Source: Pelagerythrobacter aerophilus | Lineage (GTDB): Bacteria > Pseudomonadota > Alphaproteobacteria > Sphingomonadales > Sphingomonadaceae | DNA: 64,000 nucleotides | Direction of reading: 5' to 3' | Assembly (NCBI RefSeq): GCF_003581645.1 | Contig: NZ_QXFK01000016.1 | Location: 347,430-411,429, forward strand | Shown here: piece by piece, positions 43,289-51,674 of the stretch | How positions within the stretch are numbered: the stretch's first letter is position 1 | Layout: every line of letters begins with the position of its first letter | The notes under the pieces: generated by a model | Seen by the model: the letters and a program-made list of their open reading frames with translations, nothing else | The model's database searches: none | Told to the model about the DNA's origin: nothing | Made by a program: the position numbers and the translations under genes

Positions 43289-44371
43289 TTAGCTCAACCG
43301 CGTGACCCAGCCGTAAGTATCATCCACCCGACCGCGCTGGATGCCGACCAGCTTCTCACGCAGCTTGCTCGTGATCTGACCGGGGCCGCCGCCGCCGATG
43401 GTGAACTCGCCGTCCGGCCCGGCCACGGTGCCCACCGGGGTGACGACCGCCGCGGTGCCGCAGGCCATCGTCTCGATCAGGCGTCCGCTGTTCGCATCGT
43501 CGCGCCACTGGTCGATCGAATAGGGTTCCTCGCGCACTTCCAGCCCTTCATCGCGCAGGAGCTGGATCAGGCTGTCGCGGGTGATACCGGGCAGGATCGT
43601 GCCGCCGAGCGGCGGGGTGACGACGCTGCCGTCGTCGAACACGAAGAACAGGTTCATGCCGCCCAGTTCCTCGACCCACTTGCGCTCCGCCGCATCGAGG
43701 AACACGACCTGGTCGCAGCCCTTCTCGATCGCCTCGGCCTGAGGCACCAGGCTCGCAGCATAGTTGCCGCCGGTCTTGGCGGCGCCCGTGCCGCCCGGAG
43801 CCGCGCGTACGTAGTCGCGGCTGACCCAGATCTTCACCGCGGGCGCGCCCGATTTGAAGTAGTTGCCCGCCGGACTTGCGATCAGCAGGTACTTGTACTG
43901 CTTTGCCGGGCGCACGCCGAGGAACGCCTCGCTCGCGAACATGAACGGACGCAGGTAGAGCGACCCGCCCTCGACGGTGGGAAACCAGTCCTTGTCGACC
44001 GAGAGCAGGCGGCGGATCGATTCGAGGAACAGCTCCTCGGGCAGATGGGGCATCGCCATGCGGTCGGCCGACTGGTTGAAGCGCCGTGCGTTCGCCTCGG
44101 GCCGGAAGAGGGCGATCCCGCCGTCGTCCTGCCGATAGGCCTTCATGCCCTCGAAGATTTCCTGCGCGTAGTGCAGCACCGCCGCGGCCGGATCGAGGCT
44201 GATCGGACCACGCGGGCAGACTCTCGCGGTGAACCATCCCCCCTTGTCCGCATCATAGTCGATCTCGACCATGTGATCGGTGAACAGCGTGCCGAAACCA
44301 GGGTTGGCGAGCGCCTCATCGCGCGTGGCGGAGGGAACCGGGGCGGCGTGGGGGATATGTTCGAAATCCAT
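43289..44371 (-). CDS. ilvE: Branched-chain amino acid aminotransferase
   Basis: 360 aa, longer than the 309-aa E. coli type and matching the BCAT-like group II form. Fold-type IV PLP elements are present: [39 protein letters not shown], the PLP lysine region ([10 protein letters not shown], with Lys near residue 200) and [30 protein letters not shown]. It performs the last step of Leu, Ile and Val synthesis in the cytoplasm. The 5' region (44372-44620) contains a short ORF and two hairpins transcribed in the same direction, which may form a leader. Confidence 0.96.
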   Translation of the reverse strand: MDFEHIPHAAPVPSATRDEALANPGFGTLFTDHMVEIDYDADKGGWFTARVCPRGPISLDPAAAVLHYAQEIFEGMKAYRQDDGGIALFRPEANARRFNQSADRMAMPHLPEELFLESIRRLLSVDKDWFPTVEGGSLYLRPFMFASEAFLGVRPAKQYKYLLIASPAGNYFKSGAPAVKIWVSRDYVRAAPGGTGAAKTGGNYAASLVPQAEAIEKGCDQVVFLDAAERKWVEELGGMNLFFVFDDGSVVTPPLGGTILPGITRDSLIQLLRDEGLEVREEPYSIDQWRDDANSGRLIETMACGTAAVVTPVGTVAGPDGEFTIGGGGPGQITSKLREKLVGIQRGRVDDTYGWVTRLS

Positions 44372-44436
44372 GAGCGCCGCGTAATGGGGAGAAGCGGGCA
44401 GGGCAAGACCGATCCTTTCGCGAAAAAGCCCCGAGC

Positions 44437-44482
44437 CGCAAAATGAGAAAGGCCGCTTCGGCCTGAGCCGAAACGACCTTTC
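44437..44482 (-). terminator. Hairpin with U-rich tail ahead of ilvE
   Basis: Two stacked complementary segments: GAAAGG (44447-44452) with CCTTTC (44477-44482), and TTCGGC (44457-44462) with GCCGAA (44467-44472), loop CTGA. Read on the minus strand the stem is followed by TCATTTT. It could end the short leader transcript or act as an attenuator of ilvE, whose ATG is about 75 bases further on. Confidence 0.5.
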
Positions 44483-44519
44483 GCATGGTCAGCGGCCGAT
44501 AGCGCCGCTCACGAAACCT

Positions 44520-44543
44520 CTATCGCTGTCTGCTCAGCGATAG
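44520..44543 (-). other. Perfect hairpin over the end of the 18-codon ORF
   Basis: CTATCGCTG (44520-44528) and CAGCGATAG (44535-44543) form a perfect 9-bp stem with a six-base loop. On the minus strand the left arm of the RNA contains the last sense codons and first base of the stop of the 18-codon ORF, so a ribosome finishing it would melt the stem. Confidence 0.65.
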
Positions 44544-44590
44544 TGCCTCGCGCGGAAACGTACCGACCTCCCTGCTGAACCATGAGACAT
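44534..44590 (-). CDS. Putative 18-residue Arg/Ser-rich leader or mini-protein
   Basis: ATG at 44590, stop TGA at 44534-44536, product MSHGSAGRSVRFRARHYR. The evidence is the ribosome-binding site: the minus strand reads AAAGGAGGTGATCC (44592-44605), complementary to essentially the whole 16S 3' end, with seven bases between the AGGAGG core and the ATG. The peptide has five Arg, no Leu, Ile or Val codons and therefore is not a classical branched-chain attenuator. It is followed by two hairpins and then ilvE. Function unknown; alternatives are a regulatory leader or a fortuitous ORF on a structured RNA. Confidence 0.45.
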   Translation of the reverse strand: MSHGSAGRSVRFRARHYR

Positions 44591-44596
44591 CGGATC

Positions 44597-44773
44597 ACCT
44601 CCTTTCGCGCTATTAAGCCGAACCCTGCGTTTCACCGCCGGGTGAGAACCGCGCTCGCCGCTGGCCTCACCTGGGAATGTGAGTCAGTGAGTGGCGGAAA
44701 ACAAGCCTTGAAAAAAACTTTTCCCACGTCAGAATTGATCGCTGTGGCCCGCGCTTTCGCGGGCCTTTTTGTT
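44597..44773 (+). ncRNA. Candidate plus-strand small RNA ending at an orphan terminator
   Basis: A strong terminator at 44746-44773 has no plus-strand gene in front of it. Upstream lie nested complementary segments: CCGCC (44635-44639) with GGCGG (44693-44697), and inside them GGTGAG (44641-44646) with CTCACC (44666-44671). The 5' part carries CACCTCCTTTC (44597-44607), identical to the anti-Shine-Dalgarno end of 16S rRNA. The 5' end is a guess; transcription must be shown. Confidence 0.4.
44746..44773 (+). terminator. Rho-independent terminator, plus strand
   Basis: GGCCCGCG (44746-44753) and CGCGGGCC (44758-44765) form a perfect 8-bp GC-rich stem with a CTTT loop, followed by TTTTTGTT. It does not fit the minus-strand lipoprotein gene that ends at 44793, because in that direction the stem is followed by ACAGCG. 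Confidence 0.85.
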
Positions 44774-44792
44774 GCCGCTCAGGCGCGGGGAT

Positions 44793-45335
44793 TTACCGGC
44801 AGTCCTCAATCACCCGAGTCACTTCGGGCCAGCTTGGAATGTAGAGCGTCGCCAGGCCTTGCGTTTCGACCGCGAACCGCCCCTTCGAGAATGCCATCGC
44901 CTCCAGCAGCGGATCGGCCGCCGGCAGCGTCGCGGCGAGCATCGGCAACTGGGTGCCCGCCTGCTGCGCAGGAACTGCGCGCTCGCGGGTCTCGGTACGG
45001 ATGTGCATCGCCGTTGCCCCGGCTGCACTGCCGGCCCGGGTCATTGCGATCGTGCGCTCTGCGCGATTGCAGGTGAGCGCGAAGATCGCCTCGCTGTTCG
45101 CCGGGCCGAAGACCGCCTGCGATCCGCCGGACGTGCTGCGGAAGTACCAGTCGCCCGGCGTCGCGGGCGCGTCCATCCAGTTGTCGTAGGTCGGCTGTGT
45201 CACCGGCAGCGGAGCCGGCGCGGGCGCCACCGGCTCCGGCGCTGGAGCGGGCGGGGCCGGCTCCGGCGCCGGCGTGATGCAGGAGGCGAGCGCGAGGCAA
45301 GTTGTGGCAACGGCAAGGGCGCAGCGGTAGTTCAA
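44793..45335 (-). CDS. Proline-rich lipoprotein of unknown function
   Basis: 180 aa from a TTG at 45335, chosen because GGGAGA lies five bases upstream and the product then begins directly with a lipoprotein signal (CLALASC, lipobox Cys near residue 19). A Pro/Ala-rich linker (residues about 22-50) tethers a globular domain with WMDAPATPGDWYFRS, IFALTCNRAERTIAM and a closing WPEVTRVIEDC. The domain has two cysteines that could form a disulfide. It is probably an envelope lipoprotein; I do not recognise the family. It is divergent from tlyA, 53 bases away. Confidence 0.78.
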   Translation of the reverse strand: MNYRCALAVATTCLALASCITPAPEPAPPAPAPEPVAPAPAPLPVTQPTYDNWMDAPATPGDWYFRSTSGGSQAVFGPANSEAIFALTCNRAERTIAMTRAGSAAGATAMHIRTETRERAVPAQQAGTQLPMLAATLPAADPLLEAMAFSKGRFAVETQGLATLYIPSWPEVTRVIEDCR

Positions 45336-45388
45336 GCGAATCTCCCGGTTTCTCAAAGCGACAATGACCGGTAACGGGGTTCGGGTCC

Positions 45389-46126
45389 ATGCCTGCCAAA
45401 CAGCGCCTCGATCAGTTGCTCGTCGCCCGCGGCCTCGCGGAAAGCCGCACCCGTGCGCAGGCGCTGGTGATGGCAGGCCTCGTGTTCTCAGGCGAAACCA
45501 AGCTCGCCAAGGCCGGTCAGCAACTGCCGGAAGACGCACCGCTCGAGGTGCGCGGACGCGATCATCCATGGGTTTCGCGCGGCGGGATCAAGCTGGCGCA
45601 TGCGCTGGAGCACTTCGCGCTCGACCCTTCAGGCGCGGTGGCGATGGACGTCGGTAGCTCGACCGGCGGCTTCACTGACGTGCTGCTGCAGAACGGTGCC
45701 GAACATGTCTTCGCGGTCGATTCAGGCACCAACCAGCTCGCCTGGAAGCTGAGGCAGGACCCGCGCGTCACGGTGCTCGAGCAGACCAGCGCGCGCATTC
45801 TCACGCGCGAGCAGATCGACCGCGAATGCAACTGGGTCGTTTGCGACGCGTCCTTCATTTCGCTCGCCAAGGTGCTGGAAAGACCACTGCAATTGGTTGC
45901 AGGCGAGTGCCGACTGGTGGCTCTCATCAAACCGCAGTTCGAAGTCGGGCGGGAGGAAGTCGGCAAGGGCGGTGTGGTGCGCGATCCGGCGCTGCACGCG
46001 CGCGTGTGCGATGACGTGCGGGCGTGGCTCGAAGGTGCGGGCTGGGCGGTGCAGGGGATCGTCGAGAGCCCGATCACCGGGCCCGAGGGGAACGTCGAGT
46101 TCCTGATCTCGGCGGCGCGAAATTGA
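45389..46126 (+). CDS. tlyA: TlyA-family rRNA 2'-O-methyltransferase
   Basis: 245 aa. An N-terminal S4 RNA-binding domain (RLDQLLVARGLAESRTRAQALVMAGLV, residues about 5-60) precedes an FtsJ/RrmJ-like SAM methyltransferase domain with MDVGSSTGGFTDVLLQNGA (SAM loop) and the KPQFE motif. Family members methylate the ribose of 16S and 23S rRNA and are annotated haemolysin A for historical reasons. In many alphaproteobacteria it neighbours dxs; here it is instead divergent from a lipoprotein gene and followed by tspO 103 bases on. Confidence 0.93.
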   Translation: MPAKQRLDQLLVARGLAESRTRAQALVMAGLVFSGETKLAKAGQQLPEDAPLEVRGRDHPWVSRGGIKLAHALEHFALDPSGAVAMDVGSSTGGFTDVLLQNGAEHVFAVDSGTNQLAWKLRQDPRVTVLEQTSARILTREQIDRECNWVVCDASFISLAKVLERPLQLVAGECRLVALIKPQFEVGREEVGKGGVVRDPALHARVCDDVRAWLEGAGWAVQGIVESPITGPEGNVEFLISAARN

Positions 46127-46229
46127 GCGCGATCCCGCACTGGCACGCCGCAGGGCGGCTTGCTTGTGCGACCGGAGGAGTCCCGTCAATATTCGCCGCG
46201 GCCGAATCGCAGGCCTTGGGGGAGATTCC

Positions 46230-46787
46230 ATGACCGCTCTTGCTTCGCGCGGACAGTTGCGCGCCAGCGTCGTGCGCTGGGCGCTGTTCACTGTCCCCGC
46301 CTGCATGCTGCTCGGCTTTCTTGCGGGCAATCTCGCGCAGAGCGGCCCCGACAACGAGTGGTTCGCCGGACTGACGAGGCCGGGCATCTTCCCGCCGCCG
46401 ATGTGGTTCGGGATCGTATGGACGATTCTCTACGCGGTCATGGGCTTCGCGCTCGCGCTCGTCTGTGCAGCCTCCGGCGCGCGCGGCCGGACGGCGGCGG
46501 TCGTGCTCTTCGGCGCGCAGTTCGTGGTCAATCTTGCGTGGACGCCGGTGTTCTTCGGCCTGCACCAGATCATCGCCGCGCTCGGCATCCTGCTGACGCT
46601 TGATGTGCTGGTGGTGGTGACGATCGTGTTGTTCTGGCGGGTACGCCGGCCGGCTGCGCTGCTCCTGCTGCCCTATCTGGCGTGGATTCTCTTCGCGACG
46701 CTGCTCAACTACGAGTTCCTGCGCCTCAACCCCGAGGCGGACGGGGCGGGCGCCGGTCGCGGTGCCGTGCAGCGGATCGAAATTTGA
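46230..46787 (+). CDS. tspO: TspO/MBR family protein
   Basis: 185 aa from the ATG at 46230 (GGGGGAG upstream). Five membrane helices and the TspO signatures are visible: WFAGLTRPGIFPPPMWFGIVWTILYAVMGFAL, then AQFVVNLAWTPVFFGLHQ and LPYLAWILFATLLNYEFLRLN. TspO proteins bind tetrapyrroles and in alphaproteobacteria modulate stress and pigment gene expression; here no photosynthesis gene is present in the window. It is a single gene in a housekeeping run. Confidence 0.95.
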   Translation: MTALASRGQLRASVVRWALFTVPACMLLGFLAGNLAQSGPDNEWFAGLTRPGIFPPPMWFGIVWTILYAVMGFALALVCAASGARGRTAAVVLFGAQFVVNLAWTPVFFGLHQIIAALGILLTLDVLVVVTIVLFWRVRRPAALLLLPYLAWILFATLLNYEFLRLNPEADGAGAGRGAVQRIEI

Positions 46788-46823
46788 GTTGAGCTTCGCG
46801 CCTCTCGCGCCCAAATAGCGCGC

Positions 46824-47075
46824 ATGCAGAGCCAGAACCCGATGATCGCCGATTTCGTGAAACTCCTCAACGGAGCCGCGGGCACATTCGCCGGCATGAC
46901 CCGCGAGGCACGCGAAAGCGCGCGCGAGCGGGTGAAGGAAGCGATGGGCGGGATGGACTTCATCAGCCGCGAGGAATTCGACGCGGTTAAGGCCATGGCC
47001 GCCCGTGCGCGCGAGGAAAACGAAGCCCTCGCCGACCGCCTCGCCGCCCTCGAAGCCCGCATCGGCGGCGGTTGA
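46824..47075 (+). CDS. ubiK: UbiK / BMFP accessory factor
   Basis: 83 aa. An N-terminal amphipathic helix (MIADFVKLLNGAAGTFAGM) and a C-terminal coiled coil (FDAVKAMAARAREENEALADRLAALEARI) match the membrane-fusogenic BMFP/UbiK family. It is a soluble trimeric accessory factor of the ubiquinone biosynthesis complex, acting with UbiJ at the lipid surface. It lies 13 bases before recO in the same direction, so they are probably co-transcribed. Confidence 0.93.
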   Translation: MQSQNPMIADFVKLLNGAAGTFAGMTREARESARERVKEAMGGMDFISREEFDAVKAMAARAREENEALADRLAALEARIGGG

Positions 47076-47088
47076 ACCGCCCCGCGCG

Positions 47089-47691
47089 ATGAATTTTCGC
47101 GCACCCGCCATCCTCCTCGCGGCGCGGCCGCATGGGGAGACGGCGGTGATCGCGCGCGTACTGACCGAGGAGCATGGACTCGTCGCCGGTTACGTGGCGG
47201 GCGGCCGCGGGCGGCAGCTTCGGCCAGTGGTGATCCCGGGCAATGTCGTGGAGGTCGACCTGCGCGCGCGGTCGGACAGCCAGCTTCCGTTCGCCAGGCT
47301 CGAACTGGTGCAGAGCCGCGGCCCCTGGTTGGCCGAGCCGCTCCCGGCCGCTGCGATCGGCTGGGTCACCGCGCTGACCGCCACCGCGCTGCCGGAGCGT
47401 AATGCCTACCCCAATCTCTATAGTGCCTTGACGGCGCTTCTTGACGCGATCTGTCATGCCCCCTCCGCGCGCGGTTGGCTCCGTGCGCTGGTCGGCTACG
47501 AGGCGCTGCTGCTGCGCGAGCTTGGCTACGGCGGCGGGCCGCCGCCTGCCGAAGCCGGGCTTGAGCCGCTGCTGGAAATCCTTGCTGCACAAGGGCCTCT
47601 GCTGGAGCGCTACCTGCTTGCCGACCGCCGGGGCGATGTTATGGCCGCCCGCACCATGCTGCGCGAGCGGTTGGCGAAAATGGCCGGGTGA
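47089..47691 (+). CDS. recO: DNA repair protein RecO
   Basis: 200 aa from the ATG at 47089. The N-terminal OB fold (PAILLAARPHGETAVIARVLTEEHGLVAGYVAGGRGR) and the helical C-terminal part (YSALTALLDAICH, GYEALLLRELGYGGGPPP) are diagnostic. RecO loads RecA onto SSB-coated DNA with RecR. It is shorter than the 242-aa E. coli protein, truncated at the C-terminal end relative to zinc-containing forms, as is common in this order. The neighbours ubiK and leuB are the normal sphingomonad context. Confidence 0.93.
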   Translation: MNFRAPAILLAARPHGETAVIARVLTEEHGLVAGYVAGGRGRQLRPVVIPGNVVEVDLRARSDSQLPFARLELVQSRGPWLAEPLPAAAIGWVTALTATALPERNAYPNLYSALTALLDAICHAPSARGWLRALVGYEALLLRELGYGGGPPPAEAGLEPLLEILAAQGPLLERYLLADRRGDVMAARTMLRERLAKMAG

Positions 47692-47756
47692 AACGTCGCT
47701 CCGGTCGTCGGCAACAGCAGCCATGCCGCGCGCAATGACGGAGGAAATCCAGCACC

Positions 47757-48815
47757 ATGAAGATCGCTATCTTCCCCGGCGACGGGATCGGCCCAGAAGT
47801 CACGCGCGAGGCAGTGCGTGTGCTCCAGGCGCTCGACCTGCCCGGCATGGTGCTGTTCGAAGGCGATGTCGGCGGCGTAGCCTATCATCGGCATGGTCAC
47901 CCGCTGCCTGCCGAAACGCTCGAGATGGCGCGTGTCGCCGACGCCGTGCTGTTCGGCGCGGTGGGCGATCCTTCCTGTGACGGGCTGGAGCGGCACTTGC
48001 GGCCCGAGCAAGCCATTCTCGGCCTGCGAGCGGAACTCGGCCTTTTTGCGAACCTGCGGCCAGCGACAACTTTTCCCGGCCTTGAAACTATGTCTGCGCT
48101 GCGGCCCGAGATCGCCTGCGCGATCGATCTGCTGATCGTGCGTGAGCTCAATGGCGACGTCTATTTCGGTGAGAAGGGCATGCGCACGCTCGGCGACGGG
48201 CGAAGGCAGGGCTGGGACATGATGAGCTACGCCGAGGACGAGGTGCGCCGCATCGCTCACGTCGCATTCCGCGCGGCGCAGGCGCGCGACCGGCGGCTCG
48301 TCAGCGTCGACAAGGCCAATGTGCTCGAGACGAGCCAGCTCTGGCGCGACGTGGTGAATGAAGTCGCGACGGAATACCCTGATGTTGCGGTCGAACACAT
48401 GTATGTCGACAACGCAGCGATGCAGCTCGTGCGCGATCCAGGCCGGTTTGACGTGGTCGTGACCGGTAATCTGTTCGGGGACATCCTCTCCGATCAGGCG
48501 AGCATGTGCGTCGGCTCGATAGGTCTGCTTGCCAGCGCCTCGTTGGGAGAGCGGCAGACAGAGCACGGTACCTTTGGTCTCTATGAACCGATCCACGGCA
48601 GCGCGCCCGACATTGCTGCGCACAGCAAAGCCAATCCGATGGCGACGATCCTCTCTGCTGCGATGATGCTACGCCACAGCTTCGGGCGCGAGGCCGAGGC
48701 CGCGCGGATCGAAACTGCGGTGGCGAAGGCGCTCGCCGACGGTGTACGTGGCGCCGACCTCGGCGGCGATGCGGGTACGGAAGCGGTCGGCGCTGCGGTG
48801 CTGGAGCGGCTTTGA
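47757..48815 (+). CDS. leuB: 3-isopropylmalate dehydrogenase
   Basis: 352 aa. Isocitrate/isopropylmalate dehydrogenase family: [14 protein letters not shown] start, [23 protein letters not shown], and the metal/substrate segment [24 protein letters not shown] followed by [17 protein letters not shown]. It oxidises and decarboxylates 3-isopropylmalate in leucine synthesis with NAD+. leuC and leuD are not adjacent. GGAGGAAATCC lies just before the ATG. Together with ilvE 4 kb away it is the only branched-chain biosynthesis gene here. Confidence 0.96.
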   Translation: MKIAIFPGDGIGPEVTREAVRVLQALDLPGMVLFEGDVGGVAYHRHGHPLPAETLEMARVADAVLFGAVGDPSCDGLERHLRPEQAILGLRAELGLFANLRPATTFPGLETMSALRPEIACAIDLLIVRELNGDVYFGEKGMRTLGDGRRQGWDMMSYAEDEVRRIAHVAFRAAQARDRRLVSVDKANVLETSQLWRDVVNEVATEYPDVAVEHMYVDNAAMQLVRDPGRFDVVVTGNLFGDILSDQASMCVGSIGLLASASLGERQTEHGTFGLYEPIHGSAPDIAAHSKANPMATILSAAMMLRHSFGREAEAARIETAVAKALADGVRGADLGGDAGTEAVGAAVLERL

Positions 48816-48875
48816 GGCCAACTCGCCTCGACCTTTCCGTCGCCCCTGTGAAGGCAGGAGCGACAAGAGAATAGC

Positions 48876-49976
48876 ATGGCATCGCCGTCTCTCACTCTGG
48901 CCATCGTCCTCCCCACGCTCGATGAGCGAGACAACCTCGCGCCGCTGATCGCGCGGATAGCCGACGCGCTCGGGCCTGACGGGTGGGAGGCGATCGTGGT
49001 CGACGATGCCAGTCCGGACGGCACGGCGGAGGAAGCGCGGCGGCTTGCCCGTGCGGACCCGCGGGTGAGGGGCATTGAGCGGATCGGACGGCGCGGGCTC
49101 GCCTCGGCGGCAATCGAGGGCATCTGCGCGACCGCGGCGCCGTTCGTTGCGGTGATGGACGCCGACCACCAGCACGATCCCGCGCTGCTCCCCGCGATGC
49201 TCGATGCGGTGCAGCACGGGGCATGCGACGTGGCCGTCGCCAGCCGGTTCGTGGCGGGCGCAAGCCTTGAGGGGCTCCCGACCGCACGCCGCGAGAAGGG
49301 TTCTCGCCTGGCCAACCACCTCGCGCGGCGGATCGCGGGAATCGAACTGACCGACCCGATGAGCGGCTACTTCCTGATGGAAACCGCCAGAGCGCGGGCG
49401 CTCGTCCCGCGGCTATCGGGTATCGGCTTCAAGATTCTGCTCGATCTGCTCGCGAGCGCGCCAGCGCCTCTGCGGGTGAAGGAGTTTCCGCTGCAGTTCG
49501 GCGAGCGCCGCAGCGGCACCAGCAAGCTCGACCGCGCGATCGCGTTCGACTTCCTGGTCGGCCTTTATGACAAGAGCTTCGGCCGCGTTGTTCCAACCCG
49601 CTTCGCGCTGTTCGGCACCGTCGGCGGGCTGGGCGTGCTGGTTCACCTCGCGGTGCTGACGCTGCTCTACCGGGCACTCGGCACCGCATTTCTACCGGCC
49701 CAGGCGGCGGCGACGTTCGCCGCAATGACGTTCAACTTCTGGCTCAACAACTGGCTGACCTACCGCGACCGGCGGTTGACGGGAATGGTCGCGTTCCTGC
49801 GCGGATGGGCGGCCTTCTGCGCGACCTGCGCGGTCGGCGCGGTGGCGAACGTGGCTGTGGCGGGACTTCTGAAACAGCAGGGCCTCTACTGGCTCCTCGC
49901 CGCCGGGGCGGGGATCGTGGTGGGAGCGGTGTGGAACTACGCCCTCTCGAGCCGCTTCGTCTGGCGGCGGAGATAA
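48876..49976 (+). CDS. Polyprenol-phosphate sugar synthase (GT2) fused to GtrA domain
   Basis: 366 aa. Residues about 5-235 are a GT2 domain of the dolichol-phosphate-mannose-synthase type (LAIVLPTLDERDNLAPLI, VVDDASPDGTAEEAR, AVMDADHQHDP with the DxD metal site, LPTARREKGSRLANHLAR). Residues about 245-365 are a GtrA-like four-helix membrane domain (RFALFGTVGGLGVLVHL onward). It should charge polyprenyl phosphate with a hexose at the inner membrane. The convergent neighbour is a polyprenol-sugar-dependent glycosyltransferase, its plausible consumer. Confidence 0.92.
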   Translation: MASPSLTLAIVLPTLDERDNLAPLIARIADALGPDGWEAIVVDDASPDGTAEEARRLARADPRVRGIERIGRRGLASAAIEGICATAAPFVAVMDADHQHDPALLPAMLDAVQHGACDVAVASRFVAGASLEGLPTARREKGSRLANHLARRIAGIELTDPMSGYFLMETARARALVPRLSGIGFKILLDLLASAPAPLRVKEFPLQFGERRSGTSKLDRAIAFDFLVGLYDKSFGRVVPTRFALFGTVGGLGVLVHLAVLTLLYRALGTAFLPAQAAATFAAMTFNFWLNNWLTYRDRRLTGMVAFLRGWAAFCATCAVGAVANVAVAGLLKQQGLYWLLAAGAGIVVGAVWNYALSSRFVWRRR

Positions 49977-49992
49977 TTCCGCCATTGTTGTG

Positions 49993-51264
49993 TCACCGCC
50001 AGCCGTCGAGCCACATCCAGAAGGCGAAGCTCTGTTCGCCCGCCAGCGGCGCGGCGCTGAGGATCGGGTAGAACCAGCCGAACAGCGCCACGCTGGCGAC
50101 GAGCGTCGCCGTCGTCAGGCGCCGCCAGCCGCGCTGCCGCAGCTCGTCGAGCGCCAGCGCCAGCGCGGCGAGCAGGAAACAACTCGGCAGGAAATAGTGG
50201 TAGTAGAACTGGATCGGCTTGTTCACCACCATCCAGAAACCCAGGCTCACCGCGTAGAGCACCGTCACGGCCAGCGCCGCGCGGTCGCCACCGACGCCTC
50301 TCCAGATCGCCCAGACCATCGCCGGCAGGCCGAGCAGCATGGTCAGCGGATTGCCGATCAGCAGAATGCCGCGCTGCGCGCCGTCGACCGGCTCGTAGAG
50401 ATACCAGATCGCGCGCAGGTTGAAGATCCATTCTGGCCAGCGCGACTGGTAAGGATGCGGTTCGACCACGCTTTCCTGCAGCGCGATGATCTGGCGATGC
50501 AGTTCGATCAGCCCACCGGGCTGGAGCCCACCTTTGTCGAACCCGTAGGCCGGCAGGAACGTCGCCGCGTAGACCGCCAGCGGCACGAGGCCGAGCCACA
50601 GCGCCGCTTCGAGCAGCGACACGCCGGGCACCGGAATCCCCCGGCGGCTGGTGAAGAGCCGCCGCCGCCCCGCCGCCAGCCGCGCGGCGAAGAAGGCGAG
50701 GCCGGGGACGACTGCGAGCGGCACTGCGTTCCATTTTGCGGCCATCGAGAGCCCGATCGCTACGCCCGCGGTCGCTAACCGGCCTCGCCCCGTTTCGGGC
50801 TCGCGCATGGCGGCGGCGCACTGCCATAGTGCAAGCGCGAGGAAGGCGACGAAAAACACGTCGAGCATCGCGATACGGCTGTGCACGAACAGCGCGAATC
50901 CGCTCGCCAGCAGCACGCCGTAGGCAATCGCAGCGAAGCGCGAGAGGCTCGCGAACCACAGCGCTCGCATGAAGGCATAGAGCGCGCCCGTGCCCGCGAG
51001 CGCCGGGAACAGCCGCCAACCCCACGGATTGTCGCCCAGCAGCGCAATGCCGAGCGCGAGAATCTCCTTGCCCAGCAAGGGGTGCTCGCGATTGAGGTAT
51101 TCGCTCCCGTCGAGCAGCGCACGCGCGGCGGGCAAGTAGTGGATTTCGTCGAAATAGGGAGTGCCCGGCGTGGCGATTCGCATGAGGCATAGGATGAAGA
51201 AGGCGACGGCAATCGCGGCGCTCCATCCGGCCGGATCGCGGGGATGATCGGGCGCCTCGTTCAT
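49993..51264 (-). CDS. Phospholipid carrier-dependent glycosyltransferase (PMT-like, GT39 type)
   Basis: 423 aa with 9-11 membrane helices. The first periplasmic loop carries the catalytic acidic pair in PGTPYFDEIHYLPAARAL, followed by REHPLLGKEILALGI, the signature of protein O-mannosyltransferase-like enzymes. It transfers a hexose from polyprenyl phosphate to protein or envelope glycan on the periplasmic side. It lies tail to tail with the GT2-GtrA gene, 16 bases apart; neither has another glycosyltransferase nearby. The acceptor is unknown. Confidence 0.9.
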   Translation of the reverse strand: MNEAPDHPRDPAGWSAAIAVAFFILCLMRIATPGTPYFDEIHYLPAARALLDGSEYLNREHPLLGKEILALGIALLGDNPWGWRLFPALAGTGALYAFMRALWFASLSRFAAIAYGVLLASGFALFVHSRIAMLDVFFVAFLALALWQCAAAMREPETGRGRLATAGVAIGLSMAAKWNAVPLAVVPGLAFFAARLAAGRRRLFTSRRGIPVPGVSLLEAALWLGLVPLAVYAATFLPAYGFDKGGLQPGGLIELHRQIIALQESVVEPHPYQSRWPEWIFNLRAIWYLYEPVDGAQRGILLIGNPLTMLLGLPAMVWAIWRGVGGDRAALAVTVLYAVSLGFWMVVNKPIQFYYHYFLPSCFLLAALALALDELRQRGWRRLTTATLVASVALFGWFYPILSAAPLAGEQSFAFWMWLDGWR

Positions 51265-51426
51265 TGACGCGACGGATAGTGCTCGTCCCGCGATGGAGCA
51301 AGCCGAACGGGGCGTTACATTAGTTAATAAACCGCTGTATAGGCCGATCTACCGGACGTTCACATGGGGAGAAGCCGGTCGGAAAAAAACAAGTGTCGGG
51401 GGCGCACGGAAACGGAGTTGCGCGAA

Positions 51427-51624
51427 ATGGCTCGTCACGTTGTTTGTATGGTTCTAGGCCACCAGGTCAATCGGCGACGCATCCGCCGGGAAGGCCAGAC
51501 TTATGTCGGTCGCTGCCGTTGGTGCCGCACGCGGATGTGGCGCAGCGAGGACGGTTGGGAGGAGGGTGCTCCACAGGACCCGCCGCCCTTGCACGAAGAC
51601 GTATCCCATTTGCGCGAGGCGTGA
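51427..51624 (+). CDS. Small Cys/His (zinc-ribbon-like) basic protein
   Basis: 65 aa from the ATG at 51427, preferred because GGAG lies nine bases upstream; the frame is open from an ATG at 51364 that lacks a ribosome-binding site. The pattern is VCMVLGHQVNRRRIRREGQ then YVGRCRWCRTRMW, that is C-x4-H, a basic strand, and C-x2-C, as in minimal zinc ribbons of the phage-derived DUF1660 sort. An acidic/Pro tail follows. Probably a cytoplasmic zinc-binding protein; function unknown. Confidence 0.6.
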   Translation: MARHVVCMVLGHQVNRRRIRREGQTYVGRCRWCRTRMWRSEDGWEEGAPQDPPPLHEDVSHLREA

Positions 51625-51674
51625 CGTGTGCACGCCGAGCCGTTGCATTTCTTAAAAAAAATGGGTGACCCCCG

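Noticed and set aside
44592..44606. GGATCACCTCCTTTC, the 3' end of 16S rRNA, as a possible rRNA fragment
   Set aside because: No 16S sequence lies upstream; the identity is explained by a perfect Shine-Dalgarno on the opposite strand.
44582..45076. Plus-strand 164-codon frame
   Set aside because: It runs through a strong terminator and over the lipoprotein gene on the other strand, has no ribosome-binding site and no recognisable domain.
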